DNA of 64,000 nt, from positions 1-64,000 of the forward strand of contig JAJDUH010000058.1 of assembly GCA_022826805.1 (NCBI GenBank). Direction: 5' to 3'. This stretch comes from Candidatus Poribacteria bacterium. Its GTDB lineage: Bacteria > Poribacteria > WGA-4E > WGA-3G. The notes beneath the pieces were generated by a model, which saw only the letters and a list, made by a program, of their open reading frames with translations, was not told where the DNA came from and did not search any database. Below, piece by piece: positions 1 to 10,200 of the stretch (position 1 is the stretch's first letter; each line of letters starts with the position of its first letter). The position numbers were made by a program, and so were the translations under genes.

Positions 1-54
1 TTCTCGTCATCGTCTTCACCTCAAAGTCGTTGTGGATTTTTAGGGTGAAGTATA

Positions 55-88
55 GCATGTATTGCGTGAAAACTCACGCAATACATGC
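55..88. repeat. perfect 15-bp inverted repeat (hairpin)
   Basis: The arms GCATGTATTGCGTGA (55-69) and its exact complement (74-88) flank a 4-nt AAAC loop. No T-run follows on either strand, so it is not a standard intrinsic terminator. It may end a gene left of the window or be a protein-binding palindrome. Apart from this and the promoter at 159-187, nothing else is seen in the first 295 bases. Confidence 0.7.
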
Positions 89-158
89 CCATATAAAATC
101 ATAACTCTACAAATCAAATCTTAAAACTAAATGACCCTATAGTGTAGTTGAAGAATAA

Positions 159-187
159 TTGACATATCCATTGAGATATGCTAAAAT
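159..187 (+). promoter_or_regulatory. sigma70-type promoter for the PHP hydrolase gene
   Basis: TTGACA (159-164), a 17-bp spacer and TAAAAT (182-187) form a near-consensus housekeeping promoter. It is about 110 bp upstream of the start codon at 296, leaving a leader of roughly 100 nt. Confidence 0.6.
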
Positions 188-295
188 AGAGTGAGTTTGG
201 GTTGAAGATGCACACAGACATTAGTTTGCCGCACAAACACGTAGCAAATTGCACGCCTCAATAACTTGGAAGATCGTCAGAGAGGAAGGACAACA

Positions 296-1171
296 ATGAT
301 TCATACGAACCCTTTTCAACAACCAGGACAGTGGTATCGCGGGAATACGCATAGCCACAGCACGGAATCCGACGGGCAACTTTCTGTCTCAGATCGGTTC
401 GGTGCGTATCGGGATGCCGGTTACGATTTCCTCGTACTAACCGACCATCGCATAGTCAACGATGTACAGGCTTACACGACCTCGGACTTTTTAGCAATCT
501 CTGGAAGTGAGGTGCATCCTGATAATCCGTATGGTGGCGGGACGTATCACATCGTTGCTATTAATATACACGAACGGGTGAATTGTGCGAAGATGCACCC
601 GAATGCCGTGATTGATGACATTAAAGCGCAGGGCGGTGAAGCGGTGTTGGCACACCCGTATTGGTGTGGACACACAATTTTAGATTATTTACCGTTGCAC
701 GGCTATTTTGCTGTTGAAGTCTATAACGACACCTGTATGGGCATCGGTAAAGGGTTTTCAGAACAGGCTTGGGATGATCTGCTGGATAGAGCTGGACCTG
801 TCTTCGGTATCGCTGCTGATGACGCACACGGCACGGAACATGATTGTTTCCACGGATGGATTATGGTCAAGGCAGAAGAACTGACAATTGATAACATCAT
901 GCAGGCATTCCGGACCGGAGCGTTCTATTCAACGCTTGGACCAGAAATCAAGGATATGACGTTAGAGGGTAGCGAGCTAACAGTCAGATGTTCGGAAGCA
1001 CAATCAATTGTTTTTAAAGCGCAGTGCAGTCGAGGACAGCGAGTACTACCATCTAACGGTGAGTTATTGACCGAGGCAACGTATAACATACCGGAAAGCG
1101 TGAAATACGTTCGTGTTGAGATAACCGATGAAACCGGCAAGAAAGCCTGGTCGAATCCGTTGTTTTTCTAA
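296..1171 (+). CDS. PHP-domain metal-dependent hydrolase (CehA/McbA-like)
   Basis: Predicted 291-aa cytoplasmic metallohydrolase of the PHP superfamily. The metal-binding pattern is clear: HSH (His19, His21), TDH (Asp50, His51), GSEVH (Glu72, His74), LAHPYW (His120) and ADDAHG near residues 175-179. After about residue 200 comes a small beta-rich tail that ends the protein. I chose ATG 296 over an upstream TTG at 266 because AGGAAGGA lies just before it and HSH falls near the N-terminus as in relatives. PHP proteins hydrolyse phosphoesters or carbamates; the substrate cannot be read from sequence. The gene is followed 45 bp later by a glycosyltransferase, and no functional link is evident. 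Confidence 0.85.
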   Translation: MIHTNPFQQPGQWYRGNTHSHSTESDGQLSVSDRFGAYRDAGYDFLVLTDHRIVNDVQAYTTSDFLAISGSEVHPDNPYGGGTYHIVAINIHERVNCAKMHPNAVIDDIKAQGGEAVLAHPYWCGHTILDYLPLHGYFAVEVYNDTCMGIGKGFSEQAWDDLLDRAGPVFGIAADDAHGTEHDCFHGWIMVKAEELTIDNIMQAFRTGAFYSTLGPEIKDMTLEGSELTVRCSEAQSIVFKAQCSRGQRVLPSNGELLTEATYNIPESVKYVRVEITDETGKKAWSNPLFF

Positions 1172-1216
1172 GCCAACATTTTGGCGTATCTTCTCGCTCT
1201 TTCGCAGGTATTCTGA

Positions 1217-2245
1217 ATGCATAATATTCTGGTATGCCAAACAGGAGCTTGGATCGGCGATATGGTGATGATGACGCCTGCCTTGCGTGCTTTGAAGCGT
1301 GCGTATCCTGAGTCCGATTTGACACTGCTGTTGCGTCCTCGCGTGGCGGATTTAATGCAAACGCATCCTTATGTTGACACTTGCATCGTTGATAACAAGA
1401 CAGAAGGCCCCTATCGATCACTTAAAAGTTTAGTTCATCAGATACGCGATAAAGCGTTTGACATTGCTGTTATATTGCATCCCACCTCATTTCGGAACGC
1501 ACTCCTACCTTTCCTCGCACGGGTGCCAAGACGCATCGGGACAAAGGTCGGTGGGCGCGGGATGTTCCTAACGTTATCTTGTGAAGATAACACAGAGATA
1601 CATGAGGTCCATCGGTATCTGCGGGTACTGCAGCTGCTCAATATTGATACTGTTCCCTCTTTTTTGGAGTTTTGGCATACTGATGCTGATCGTCAGTTTA
1701 TCGAATGCCTCTTACGTACTGAAGGCGTCCTGCCCCACGACCGGATTATCGCTCTCAATTTAGGCACAACGTGGACAACAAAACAGTGGGACGTCATAAA
1801 TTTCGCCGATGTTATCCAACGAATTGCCTATCTTACACCGGAAATCAAAATTGTATTAACCGGTTCGTCCACAGAGCAAGAATTCGCAAAAACGTTGCCT
1901 GCTTCGCTATCGACTATTAATCTCGTCGGAAAAACAGATATTCTGCAGCTTGGCGCGTTGCTGGAAAGATGTGATGTGTGCCTAACCTGTGATAGTGGTC
2001 CGATGCACATTGCCGCAGCAGTCGGCACCCCAACAGTAGCACTTTTCGGTCCGACGAGTCCAGTGCGCCATGAACCCTACGGAACAGGGCATACCATTGT
2101 TGAAAAACCTGTCTCATGTCGTCCGTGTTACAAACAGATCTGTCATCGACAGGATGCACCGCACCTTTGCATGAAGGAAATTGGCGCAACCGAAGTCGTC
2201 AGCGCATTAGAAAGTAGCTTGCGTCAGAGTGCTTGTATTGCTTAA
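1217..2245 (+). CDS. glycosyltransferase family 9 (heptosyltransferase-like)
   Basis: This 342-aa protein is a GT-B fold glycosyltransferase of the ADP-heptose:LPS heptosyltransferase family, which adds sugars to surface glycolipids on the inner face of the membrane. Visible signatures are the N-terminal GAWIGDMVMMTPALRAL, a central NLGTTW donor loop near residue 181, and the C-terminal DSGPMH...GTPTVALFGPT block (259-280). The last 50 residues carry four cysteines in a CRPC...C...C arrangement, common in this family. Presence of such an enzyme suggests an LPS-like envelope. No other LPS core genes are adjacent, so the exact acceptor is unknown. Confidence 0.85.
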   Translation: MHNILVCQTGAWIGDMVMMTPALRALKRAYPESDLTLLLRPRVADLMQTHPYVDTCIVDNKTEGPYRSLKSLVHQIRDKAFDIAVILHPTSFRNALLPFLARVPRRIGTKVGGRGMFLTLSCEDNTEIHEVHRYLRVLQLLNIDTVPSFLEFWHTDADRQFIECLLRTEGVLPHDRIIALNLGTTWTTKQWDVINFADVIQRIAYLTPEIKIVLTGSSTEQEFAKTLPASLSTINLVGKTDILQLGALLERCDVCLTCDSGPMHIAAAVGTPTVALFGPTSPVRHEPYGTGHTIVEKPVSCRPCYKQICHRQDAPHLCMKEIGATEVVSALESSLRQSACIA

Positions 2246-2275
2246 ATGTCACACTCGGTAAGAAAAGGAAAGTAA

Positions 2276-3025
2276 ATGAAGAACATCCGTGCATTGGTAT
2301 TTGATTTCGGTGGGACTTTAGACGGAAACGGCATCCACTGGTTGGAGCGGACGTATCGGTTTATCCGCGGGCGACATCCAGAAATTACGCGCCAGGCATT
2401 CGATGAAGCAGATAGAGCAACAGTAACAGAGTTCGCACTCGGGGATTCTTCTCATAATTGGTCTTATCAAGATGGTTCGATGTTACCAATTGGGGCGGTC
2501 GCTTCAGAGCATGCTGCGCGTTGTTCATTACGAGAGACCGCCGATGCGATTGCCGCAGGAATTTATAAACGCTTAGGATTGCGCGAGAAGATGAAAGATG
2601 AGTATGTCGAGTGGTTCTGTCGGGACGTCGCCGAAACTCTTGCCGAAAATCGACGGTGGCTTGAAACGCTTCACGGCACCTATCGGCTTGCTGTAATTAG
2701 CAATAACTTTGGGAACACATGTGGTTGGTGCGACGAATATGAGCTTTCACCACTGTTTGGGGCGGTTATAGATTCTACCGTTTTCGGTATAGCGAAGCCG
2801 GATGCCCGTATTTTTGAGGAGGCTTTGTCCCAATTAAATATAGCACCTGATCAAGCCATCTACGTTGGTGATAGTTACGCCGCCGATATGGTTGGTGGAA
2901 AAAACGCAGGTATGTGGACTGCGTGGCTGGTCGGCGATGAGAAAAAAGCGTGTCCAGATCCGTCCATGGTCGATGTTCAGCTCTCACATCTCCATGAATT
3001 GACTGATTTTTTGGATTTAAGATAA
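2276..3025 (+). CDS. HAD-family hydrolase
   Basis: A 249-aa haloacid dehalogenase-type phosphatase. Motif I is VFDFGGTL with nucleophile Asp10, motif II is VISNN, the motif III lysine sits in GIAKPDARIF, and motif IV is YVGDSYAADM. A helical cap of about 100 residues separates motifs I and II (subclass I). Oddly, the usual second Asp of motif I (D-x-D) is Gly12, so acid/base catalysis may be altered. GGAAAG precedes the ATG. The gene converges on lexA, with a hairpin between them. Substrate not predictable. Confidence 0.8.
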   Translation: MKNIRALVFDFGGTLDGNGIHWLERTYRFIRGRHPEITRQAFDEADRATVTEFALGDSSHNWSYQDGSMLPIGAVASEHAARCSLRETADAIAAGIYKRLGLREKMKDEYVEWFCRDVAETLAENRRWLETLHGTYRLAVISNNFGNTCGWCDEYELSPLFGAVIDSTVFGIAKPDARIFEEALSQLNIAPDQAIYVGDSYAADMVGGKNAGMWTAWLVGDEKKACPDPSMVDVQLSHLHELTDFLDLR

Positions 3026-3032
3026 AATAGAA

Positions 3033-3058
3033 ATGGGCAGACATTTCCTGCTGCCCAT
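3033..3058. terminator. hairpin between HAD gene and lexA
   Basis: ATGGGCAG (3033-3040) pairs with CTGCCCAT (3051-3058) around a 10-nt loop. On the minus strand it is followed by a T-rich stretch (TTCTATTTTATC), so it most likely terminates lexA. Confidence 0.55.
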
Positions 3059-3089
3059 CAATTGAAACTGTAAAACTAAAAATCCATCA

Positions 3090-3755
3090 CTACATTTCGC
3101 GGTGGATACCTATAACTTTACCGAGTATCGTCACCTCATTAATCTTGAAAATGCTCGGTTCAATGGCAGGATTTTCGGGTTGTAACCGCACTTGGTCGCC
3201 ATCAATGAAGAAGCGTTTTACCGTTGCTTCGTCTTCAACCATAGCGACAACAATATCGCCTGGATCAGCATCTGACTGCCTTTTAACAATGACATAATCA
3301 CCTTCTAAGATGCCGACCCCGATCATGCTGGAACCGATAATTCGTAGAGCGAAACATTCGTAGTTATGTACCATACGGGTTGGGATAGGGAGTGTGCCTT
3401 CAATATTCTGTGATGCGAGGAGCGGAGCTCCTGCCGCTACACGTCCGAAGATCGGGATTTCTATAATATCTCGTTCTGTTTCTGCCAGAACCGGATTCGC
3501 ACTCTGGTCTTCGAGCCATTTACTGGTCGCAATCTTCGGTTGTGCTTCCTTCAAAATGGAAATCGCACGCGGTTTGCCCTCTGCCCGTTCAATATACTTT
3601 TTCTTTTCGAGCGCGTTGAGATGATCGTGCGCAGCCTTTTCAGAGAAGCCAAATTGGCTACCAATCTCGCGAATCGTCGGCGGATAACCGTTTTTAATAC
3701 ACCTCTGGATGTAATTAAAAATTTCGCGCTGCCTATTCGTCAGGTTCTTTGCCAT
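3090..3755 (-). CDS. lexA: LexA repressor
   Basis: This 221-aa protein is the SOS-response repressor, which self-cleaves when stimulated by RecA. Residues 1-65 form the winged-helix DNA-binding domain (LTNRQREIFNYI, PPTIREIG). Residues 98-221 form the S24 peptidase domain: cleavage site Ala108-Gly109 in VAAGAPL, nucleophile Ser143 in GSSMIGVG, and general base Lys180 in ATVKRF. Length and layout match typical LexA. The residue before the catalytic serine is Ser rather than the more usual Asp. It is transcribed from an AT-rich promoter region at 3795-3823 that may contain its own operator. Confidence 0.95.
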   Translation of the reverse strand: MAKNLTNRQREIFNYIQRCIKNGYPPTIREIGSQFGFSEKAAHDHLNALEKKKYIERAEGKPRAISILKEAQPKIATSKWLEDQSANPVLAETERDIIEIPIFGRVAAGAPLLASQNIEGTLPIPTRMVHNYECFALRIIGSSMIGVGILEGDYVIVKRQSDADPGDIVVAMVEDEATVKRFFIDGDQVRLQPENPAIEPSIFKINEVTILGKVIGIHREM

Positions 3756-3790
3756 GGGTAACCTCTCATAATAAGCGTTAGTTTATATAT

Positions 3791-3823
3791 GTATATTATA
3801 CTATATGCAGGTTAAGAATGCAA
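3791..3823 (-). promoter_or_regulatory. lexA promoter and possible LexA operator
   Basis: Read on the minus strand, TTGCAT (3823-3818), 17 bp and TATAAT (3800-3795) make a good sigma70 promoter. The -10 is embedded in an odd palindrome GTATA-A-TATAC (3791-3801). The string TATACTATAT (3797-3806, plus strand) recurs upstream of uvrB at 19071-19080, which would fit a shared LexA site. The operator role is inference. Confidence 0.5.
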
Positions 3824-3865
3824 CAAAAAAGCAATCTTTTTATATTCTACGTCAATATACCCAAA

Positions 3866-3890
3866 TCGGTTTCCATAAAATTGAAACCGA
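3866..3890. repeat. 8-bp inverted repeat upstream of redoxin gene
   Basis: TCGGTTTC and GAAACCGA flank a 9-nt loop about 40 bp before the redoxin start. It may be an operator or a leader hairpin. No T-run follows. Confidence 0.4.
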
Positions 3891-3930
3891 ATAACGCTAT
3901 TAACGTCTTAATTAAGGGAAAAATTTAGAA

Positions 3931-4626
3931 ATGCGAAACCAAACGCTTTTTACATCTTTTTTTATCCATAAACATCTTACCGTTGAAAAGTGCGCGCCGA
4001 ACTTTACTGTCTTCTATCGCTTATGCGCTATAATCACTCTGTTTCTCGGAATTGTGAATTTGGGGTTGGCGCAAAGGAAGACAGAGAAAGTAAAGCTTGA
4101 TGCTGCCGTCAACAATTTTACGCTCAAAGACGCCACTGGCACGCCTCACGCTTTGTATGAATTGAGCAAGGAAAAGCCTGCTACTGTCGTTCTGTTTCTT
4201 GCCACCCAGTGCCCGATAGCGACAGACTATGTAGAACGAATTGTCGCTTTAGTTAGGACTTATAGCGAAAAAGATGTGCAATTTATCGGTATCAATTCAA
4301 ATAAACAAGAGAATATTGACGAGATTGTGGCGTACAGCGAGAAGCACGGCTTTGAGTTTCCTGTACTAAAAGATCCAGAAAATAACATTGCTGACTATTT
4401 TGGAGCGAGAAGAACACCAGAGGTCTTTCTGCTTGACGCCGAACGCATGCTCCGCTATGCTGGCGCAATTGACAACAGTCCCAAAGAACCTACAAAGCAC
4501 TATCTCCAAAACGCCTTAGATTTGGTGATTGCCGGAAAGGATATTCCTAAGGAATCCAAAAAGACAAGAGCAATAGGCTGTACGATTAAGCGAGTGCGAA
4601 AAGCCAGTGTAGATAGAACTCCATGA
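3931..4626 (+). CDS. membrane-anchored redoxin (peroxiredoxin-like)
   Basis: A 231-aa AhpC/TSA-type redoxin with a hydrophobic segment at about residues 31-47, suggesting a signal anchor and a periplasmic domain. The thioredoxin fold spans about 60-215, with the active-site segment ATQCPIATDY (Cys94) and the second cysteine near the end in RAIGCTIKR (Cys217). This spacing resembles the PRX-like family in which the C-terminal AxGCxIK motif is conserved. The likely role is thiol or peroxide redox chemistry at the envelope. The extended N-terminus could be trimmed if a later start is used, but no better Met with a ribosome site is visible. Confidence 0.75.
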   Translation: MRNQTLFTSFFIHKHLTVEKCAPNFTVFYRLCAIITLFLGIVNLGLAQRKTEKVKLDAAVNNFTLKDATGTPHALYELSKEKPATVVLFLATQCPIATDYVERIVALVRTYSEKDVQFIGINSNKQENIDEIVAYSEKHGFEFPVLKDPENNIADYFGARRTPEVFLLDAERMLRYAGAIDNSPKEPTKHYLQNALDLVIAGKDIPKESKKTRAIGCTIKRVRKASVDRTP

Positions 4627-4684
4627 GTCCTTGTCTGTAGGCTCAGTTCGCTATTGACCGTCACCGCGGAGGTGAAAAAACATA

Positions 4685-7156
4685 ATGTTTCGATTCTTAT
4701 ATCACTGTTTTCAAGCAGTCCTAAGCCTGTTTTGGGTGGTATGTCTTCTTGTATTTATAGCAGTTTTCGCCGGAATCGGATTTGCAGGTGGCGTTCTCCT
4801 TGCCTGTTGGGAAGATGTCCGCGACATAGATCTGAATCGACTTGAATATAGTGTTGACCCCGAAACATGGCGGCAACATCTGGAGGTCTATTCCGCGGTC
4901 TGCGAAGTACAAAAATCGGATAAAATCGAATTTCTGCGTGATAAATTGAAACGCTTGAAGTATAAGCAGGTCGCCGAAATCATTCCGAGATTGAGTGAAC
5001 CCGGAGAGTACGCTGAAACACTGGATAACACGGGAAATCGCACCGTACGTATCCATCTACGGAACTTTGAATATCCGTACCTTGATATCGAAGCAGGGCA
5101 TGTTCAAATTTCAGTGAGAGATGGAAGAATCGCAGCCATTCGGGGCGAAGATGGTGCTGTACGCCAGAATTTTTACCTCGAACCAGAGAAGATAGCAGAC
5201 TTTGCTGACAGTGAAGGCTCCACGCGACGCTTAATTCCACTACTCCAAATGCCTACGAAATTGACAGGCGCGTTCATTGCCATTGAGGATCATCGTTTTT
5301 CCAACCACTGGGGAATTGACATCATACGCCTCGTTGGAGCAGTGAAAAATACTGTAATAAACGGCAGCCGATTGGCTGGGACAAGTACACTAACGCAACA
5401 GTTAGCGAGAAATATTTACCTATTTGATCAGAGATCCGTCAGGGATATCGGGCGGAAAGCCAGAGAGATACTCCTCGCAGTGAGAATTGAGAAGGTTTTC
5501 TCTAAAGATGAAATCTTAGAGCGTTATCTAAATCATGTCGACTTAGGTCGGTCCAGATATGGTGGCAAGACCTTGCACGGTGTCCAGCAAGCAGCACTGG
5601 GATATTTTGGAAAACAGGTGTCCGAACTTGACTATCACGAATGCGCTTTGCTCGCAGCTCTCCCAAAGGGGCCTTTTGCTTTCTCGCCTTTTTCCAATCC
5701 CGATAAGGCCAGGAGTCGGCGTAATATAGTGTTGGATAGGATGCTGGCAGAGGAATACATCCCAGCATCTGACTGGCTCGTCAGTCGTAATGCTCCACTC
5801 CTACCGCAGAAACTTCACGACAGCCAGACAAGGGTCACCGCAAAGGAGGCAGGACATTTTCTGGAATATATCCGTGAGGAACTCGTTCGGCTTCCCGAGC
5901 TTAAAGATAAATTGTATAGTGAAGGGCTAAAGGTTTACACAACCATAGATATGTCTATGCAAGCCATCGCTGAAAAAGCTGTTGCCGAGCATCTACGCCT
6001 GATGGATAAGACATACGGGAGGCATCTACCCAATTACGATGCCAATAAACGAAACCCACATGGTATAGATCCGATTGATAGTTATCTGCAAGCTGCACTT
6101 ATTGCGTATCAACCCAAGACTGGACAGGTTAAAGCGATGGTAGGTGGGCGCGATTACAATATCACGGAGACAAAAATTAATTTCTACAACCGCGCTATTG
6201 GAGATGCAAGACGACAGCCCGGCTCTGCCTTTAAACCAATTGTCTTCGCCTCTCTGTTAGAGAATCCGTCAATCTTAACACCTGCAACTGTTATCGTTGA
6301 TGAAAGATGGGGCATTGTCCCTTTCCCTGGGCAGTCGAAGTGGTATCCCCGGAACTATAGTGAAATGTTTAGAGGTCGTGTTAATATGCGCGATGTACTC
6401 ACGAAATCCATTAATGTACCTACAGCGAAAGTGATGCTGGAGACCCCTATAGGGGATAACGGTATATGGGAGGGTATAAATCGCGTTGTAGATTTAACGA
6501 AACGTATGGGTATCAAGAGTCCAATGGACCCAAAACCTGCGCTCTCTTTAGGTGCCTCTGGCATGACCGTACTTGAATTGACATCGGCGTACGGAATCTT
6601 TGCAAACGGTGGGATTCGGACGAAACCCGTGCATATTCAGTATATCCTCGACACAAGCGGGAGGGTAATTTACCCATCTGAAGACCACCAGGTTGATCGG
6701 ACCCATGTTTTGGATGAAAGAGTAGCGTACCAGATTACATCGTGCTTAGAGAATGTGATTGAAAATGGAACCGGTAGACGTGCAAAACGTATGGGGCTTA
6801 CCCGGCCTGCAGCAGGTAAGACTGGAACGACCAATGAAAACGTGGATGCATGGTTCGTCGGCTATACCGCCGATCTGGTCGTCGGTGTTTGGGTCGGATT
6901 TGATAAAAATCGGTCGAGTCGCCGGAACTACAATCAAGAAGGTGCTAAAGCGGCATTGCCAATCTGGGCAGAATTCGTAATTAATGCAGCACGAGGACCC
7001 AATAGAGAATTTCCGGTGCCTGAGGGCATTATTTTCAGAGACATTAATAAAAAGAGTGGACGTCTCAAAAGTACCGGATGTCCCAAGGAAAATATTAGCA
7101 CAGAACCTTTTATCGAAGGACAGGAGCCAAAAGTTCTCTGCAATCTACATAGATAG
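4685..7156 (+). CDS. class A penicillin-binding protein (PBP1A-type)
   Basis: This 823-aa bifunctional peptidoglycan synthase has a transmembrane anchor at residues 13-40. A GT51 transglycosylase domain covers about 180-350, with IEDHRFSNHWG (catalytic Glu201) and GTSTLTQQLARN (232-243). The transpeptidase domain covers about 415-790, with SAFK (Ser514-Lys517), SIN (575-577) and KTGTT (712-716). A stretch of about 130 residues before GT51 is longer than in many PBP1A. GGAGGTGA at 4668-4675 gives a strong ribosome site. It polymerises glycan strands and crosslinks peptides in the periplasm, which shows the cell has a peptidoglycan wall. Confidence 0.93.
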   Translation: MFRFLYHCFQAVLSLFWVVCLLVFIAVFAGIGFAGGVLLACWEDVRDIDLNRLEYSVDPETWRQHLEVYSAVCEVQKSDKIEFLRDKLKRLKYKQVAEIIPRLSEPGEYAETLDNTGNRTVRIHLRNFEYPYLDIEAGHVQISVRDGRIAAIRGEDGAVRQNFYLEPEKIADFADSEGSTRRLIPLLQMPTKLTGAFIAIEDHRFSNHWGIDIIRLVGAVKNTVINGSRLAGTSTLTQQLARNIYLFDQRSVRDIGRKAREILLAVRIEKVFSKDEILERYLNHVDLGRSRYGGKTLHGVQQAALGYFGKQVSELDYHECALLAALPKGPFAFSPFSNPDKARSRRNIVLDRMLAEEYIPASDWLVSRNAPLLPQKLHDSQTRVTAKEAGHFLEYIREELVRLPELKDKLYSEGLKVYTTIDMSMQAIAEKAVAEHLRLMDKTYGRHLPNYDANKRNPHGIDPIDSYLQAALIAYQPKTGQVKAMVGGRDYNITETKINFYNRAIGDARRQPGSAFKPIVFASLLENPSILTPATVIVDERWGIVPFPGQSKWYPRNYSEMFRGRVNMRDVLTKSINVPTAKVMLETPIGDNGIWEGINRVVDLTKRMGIKSPMDPKPALSLGASGMTVLELTSAYGIFANGGIRTKPVHIQYILDTSGRVIYPSEDHQVDRTHVLDERVAYQITSCLENVIENGTGRRAKRMGLTRPAAGKTGTTNENVDAWFVGYTADLVVGVWVGFDKNRSSRRNYNQEGAKAALPIWAEFVINAARGPNREFPVPEGIIFRDINKKSGRLKSTGCPKENISTEPFIEGQEPKVLCNLHR

Positions 7157-7240
7157 CCTGACCTTCCAACTGGCGGCAAAATTTGTCTTATCTTTATTGA
7201 GGACTCACCGCTGAAAAATTAGCAGGCAATTGTAATTGAA

Positions 7241-10200
7241 CTAAGGCGACTCTTCAAGTGTAAAACGTAGCACACCATTACCTATAGTGCCGACATAAAG
7301 CATGTTGCTATCGACAGCCAGAGAGTTAATAAGAACAGGAATCTCCGGTGTAACTCGTTGCCATGTATCAGAATCCTCTTTCAGCGCATACACCTGTTGA
7401 TTGCTTGTGCCATACACCGTCGTCCCGTCCACAGCGAGTTTGTCTATGATAAGTGGCGTGCCTTCCGCATCAATTGTTGCGTGCCAGTGTGTTCCGTCGT
7501 TCGAATATGCAACACCCTTATCAGTTGCAACATAGACGGTTGATCCAGCAAAGGCGACCCCATTGAAGGACGTAACAGAAAACGGGATATCCGCAGTAAT
7601 ATCATTCCAAGTGTCCCCCTCATCGTAGGATTGAAAGAGGCGTCCATCCTGTTTACCGACATAGACGGTTCTCTCTAAAACAGCGAGCCTGAAAAAGGCA
7701 TCAGCAAAAGCATTGAGATTTTCAAAAGGATGAAGTCCCTTACCTTCATCTACTAATCCGGTATCATACCATTCGGTCGTGCCGGATTTCCATCTGAAGA
7801 GTTTCTGTCCGTGTTCTGCATAATAGGCAGAACTGCTGACAGCAAAACTCCCAAAAATTGAATTTAAAAACTCAGCAATGCTGTCCTTTACAATCCCACC
7901 TATAGTTTCAGTTTCACCGTGATCTTCAGTAGATGTATTGACATCTAAATTGAGTTGATTATCTTCTCCAACGCTTTCCTTAACCTCGTGAGCCGCTGCT
8001 AAAAAAGACGTATCGATTTTTTCACTAATCAATACATTATAGTCTGGCATCTCCAAAGTTGGCATGCCAGGGATAGTCGCTAACCCATCGTCTTCGGCAG
8101 ATAGATGGAAAAGTTGAGGCGACATTTCTCTGACCCCTCTGGCATAGAGAGCACCGTTGAATTTGGCAATGTACAAGAGATTATCGGAGTTACCCGGAAC
8201 AGGAGTCCATGATTCGCCACCATCAGATGACATAAGAAGTGCTCGTCCTGTGTTCGCGTAGAGCACACCTTCCACAGAAGCCAATCCCAAAATAGTCGTC
8301 CTTACCAATCCTGTGTTAAATTGATGCCATGTTTTGCCTGCATCGGTCGTGCGATAGATCCCAGATCCTCCGCTACCGTAGAAGGTATTGCCATCCAAAG
8401 ATACAAGTGTAGAGGCGTTTTCTACATCTGAAGTATTTGAACCCAAGGCATTCCAAGTCTCACCTGAATCATTGGAGTAATAACTAATTCCCTTATATAA
8501 GACCAAAACATTCTCTTCTGCAGCGACCATTATGATCTCCGAAGTTGATTGGGTCTCTGAACCGTTAATTTGACCACCAATTCTAAGTCCACTAAGTCCA
8601 TCTCCTGCCGGAGCATCTATTTTTCTAAAGTTTAATGCTTCCCAAGAATCACCCAGATCCGTTGATCGATAAAGCGACACAGGCGTATGGGATCCCACTG
8701 TTATTTTCATGAACGGCGCAGGTTCCTGATTCTTAGCCCCGCTTCCCACAGCAGCATAGAGTCGGTGTTCAGCATTCGCTAATGCTTGGATGTTCTCGTC
8801 TTCGCCTACTGCTAATTGTTCCCAACCTCCCGAACTTAGGCGATAGATTCCAGAATCCGTTCCAACGAAAACCGTATTTTCAATAGCAGTGATCGCTCGA
8901 AACCGCCTATCCCTTAGGGCACTATCGTTCAGCGAGATCCATGACTTGCCAGCATCCACAGAACGAAATACCCCATCAACAAGACAGAAGTAAAATGCTT
9001 CATCTGTTGTGACCGTTCCAATCAACTCTCCCTCCGGGCGCGTTCCCAGCACATTCCATGTTTCACCCCTATCCTCGGAAGTGATTATCTCTGTATCGGA
9101 CATGGCATAGAGCACGTTGTCCAGGTCTGTCATATGCCACGATCCCTGAATCGGAATATTATTGTTAACACGGTGCCAAGCACTTCCGTCATCCGTTGAC
9201 CTATAGACATCTGTATCTGCTACAGCGTAAAGGTCGCCGTTAGATGCCATAAACAGATTCTGCACACCACCGCCTTCGGGACCGCCTGTCTGAACCCACT
9301 GCGGTTTAGGCGTTGAAATCTCCTCTCTGTCAACTGGGACTGGGGCAAAATGCGATGTGTTGGAGTTCTGACCCGCCCCTATGCCTTCACCCGGAATACT
9401 TGAACTCCCCGGCTGATGTCGAACCGCAGGTTTCGCGGGTGAATCCAAGACGAAAACCGCATCAATAATCTCAACCGTCGGTTCCGAGACGGCATCCAAG
9501 TTGTAAGGCTTCTGAAAACGGGAAAGATACTGTGTGCCAACTCCCATCAGTAGGAAAATCAAGACAGCAGAGGCAGCAGAAAGTGCTAACGGTGCTGCTG
9601 GTTTACTTACGGAAGTTGAAATCGGGGGTCTACGCGCGACTTCGCGCATGATGTTCTCTGCCATCTGATCAGGGAGTTGGAAACTCCCAACATTAAGTTG
9701 AATGACGTCTTCTTCTTGTCTCAGGCGATTGCGTGCGCGGCTGAGTCGACTTTTGATGGTATTCTGAGAGACACCGAGAAACTCGCTGATGGCTTTGATC
9801 GTCATCTCACCAAGATAATGAAGCGTCATCACCGTCCGTTCACTTTCTGGTAGTTTCTCGAGTAGTTTTTTGACAACTTCGCGCCGCGTTTCATCGGCAT
9901 CCGTTTCCCGTGTTTCTTCTATATGTTGAGAATATGACACTTGATCCACCTCACTCGTATCGGTTTCCTCCAAAGATTGTTCTGGGACAGCACGCTTTCG
10001 AAGCCAATCCCGACTCAAATTCGCAGCAATTACATAAAGCCAGCCTGGGAATTGCTTGTGATTTTTTAATGTTCCAAGTTTGTCGTAGGCTTTCAGGAAT
10101 GCGTCTTGTGTAATCTCTTGTGCAATGTGAAAGTCTCCGATCTTCCGCCATACAAGCGCGTGCACCCCTTTCTGGTGCTTCCTAACTAACGGACCGAATG

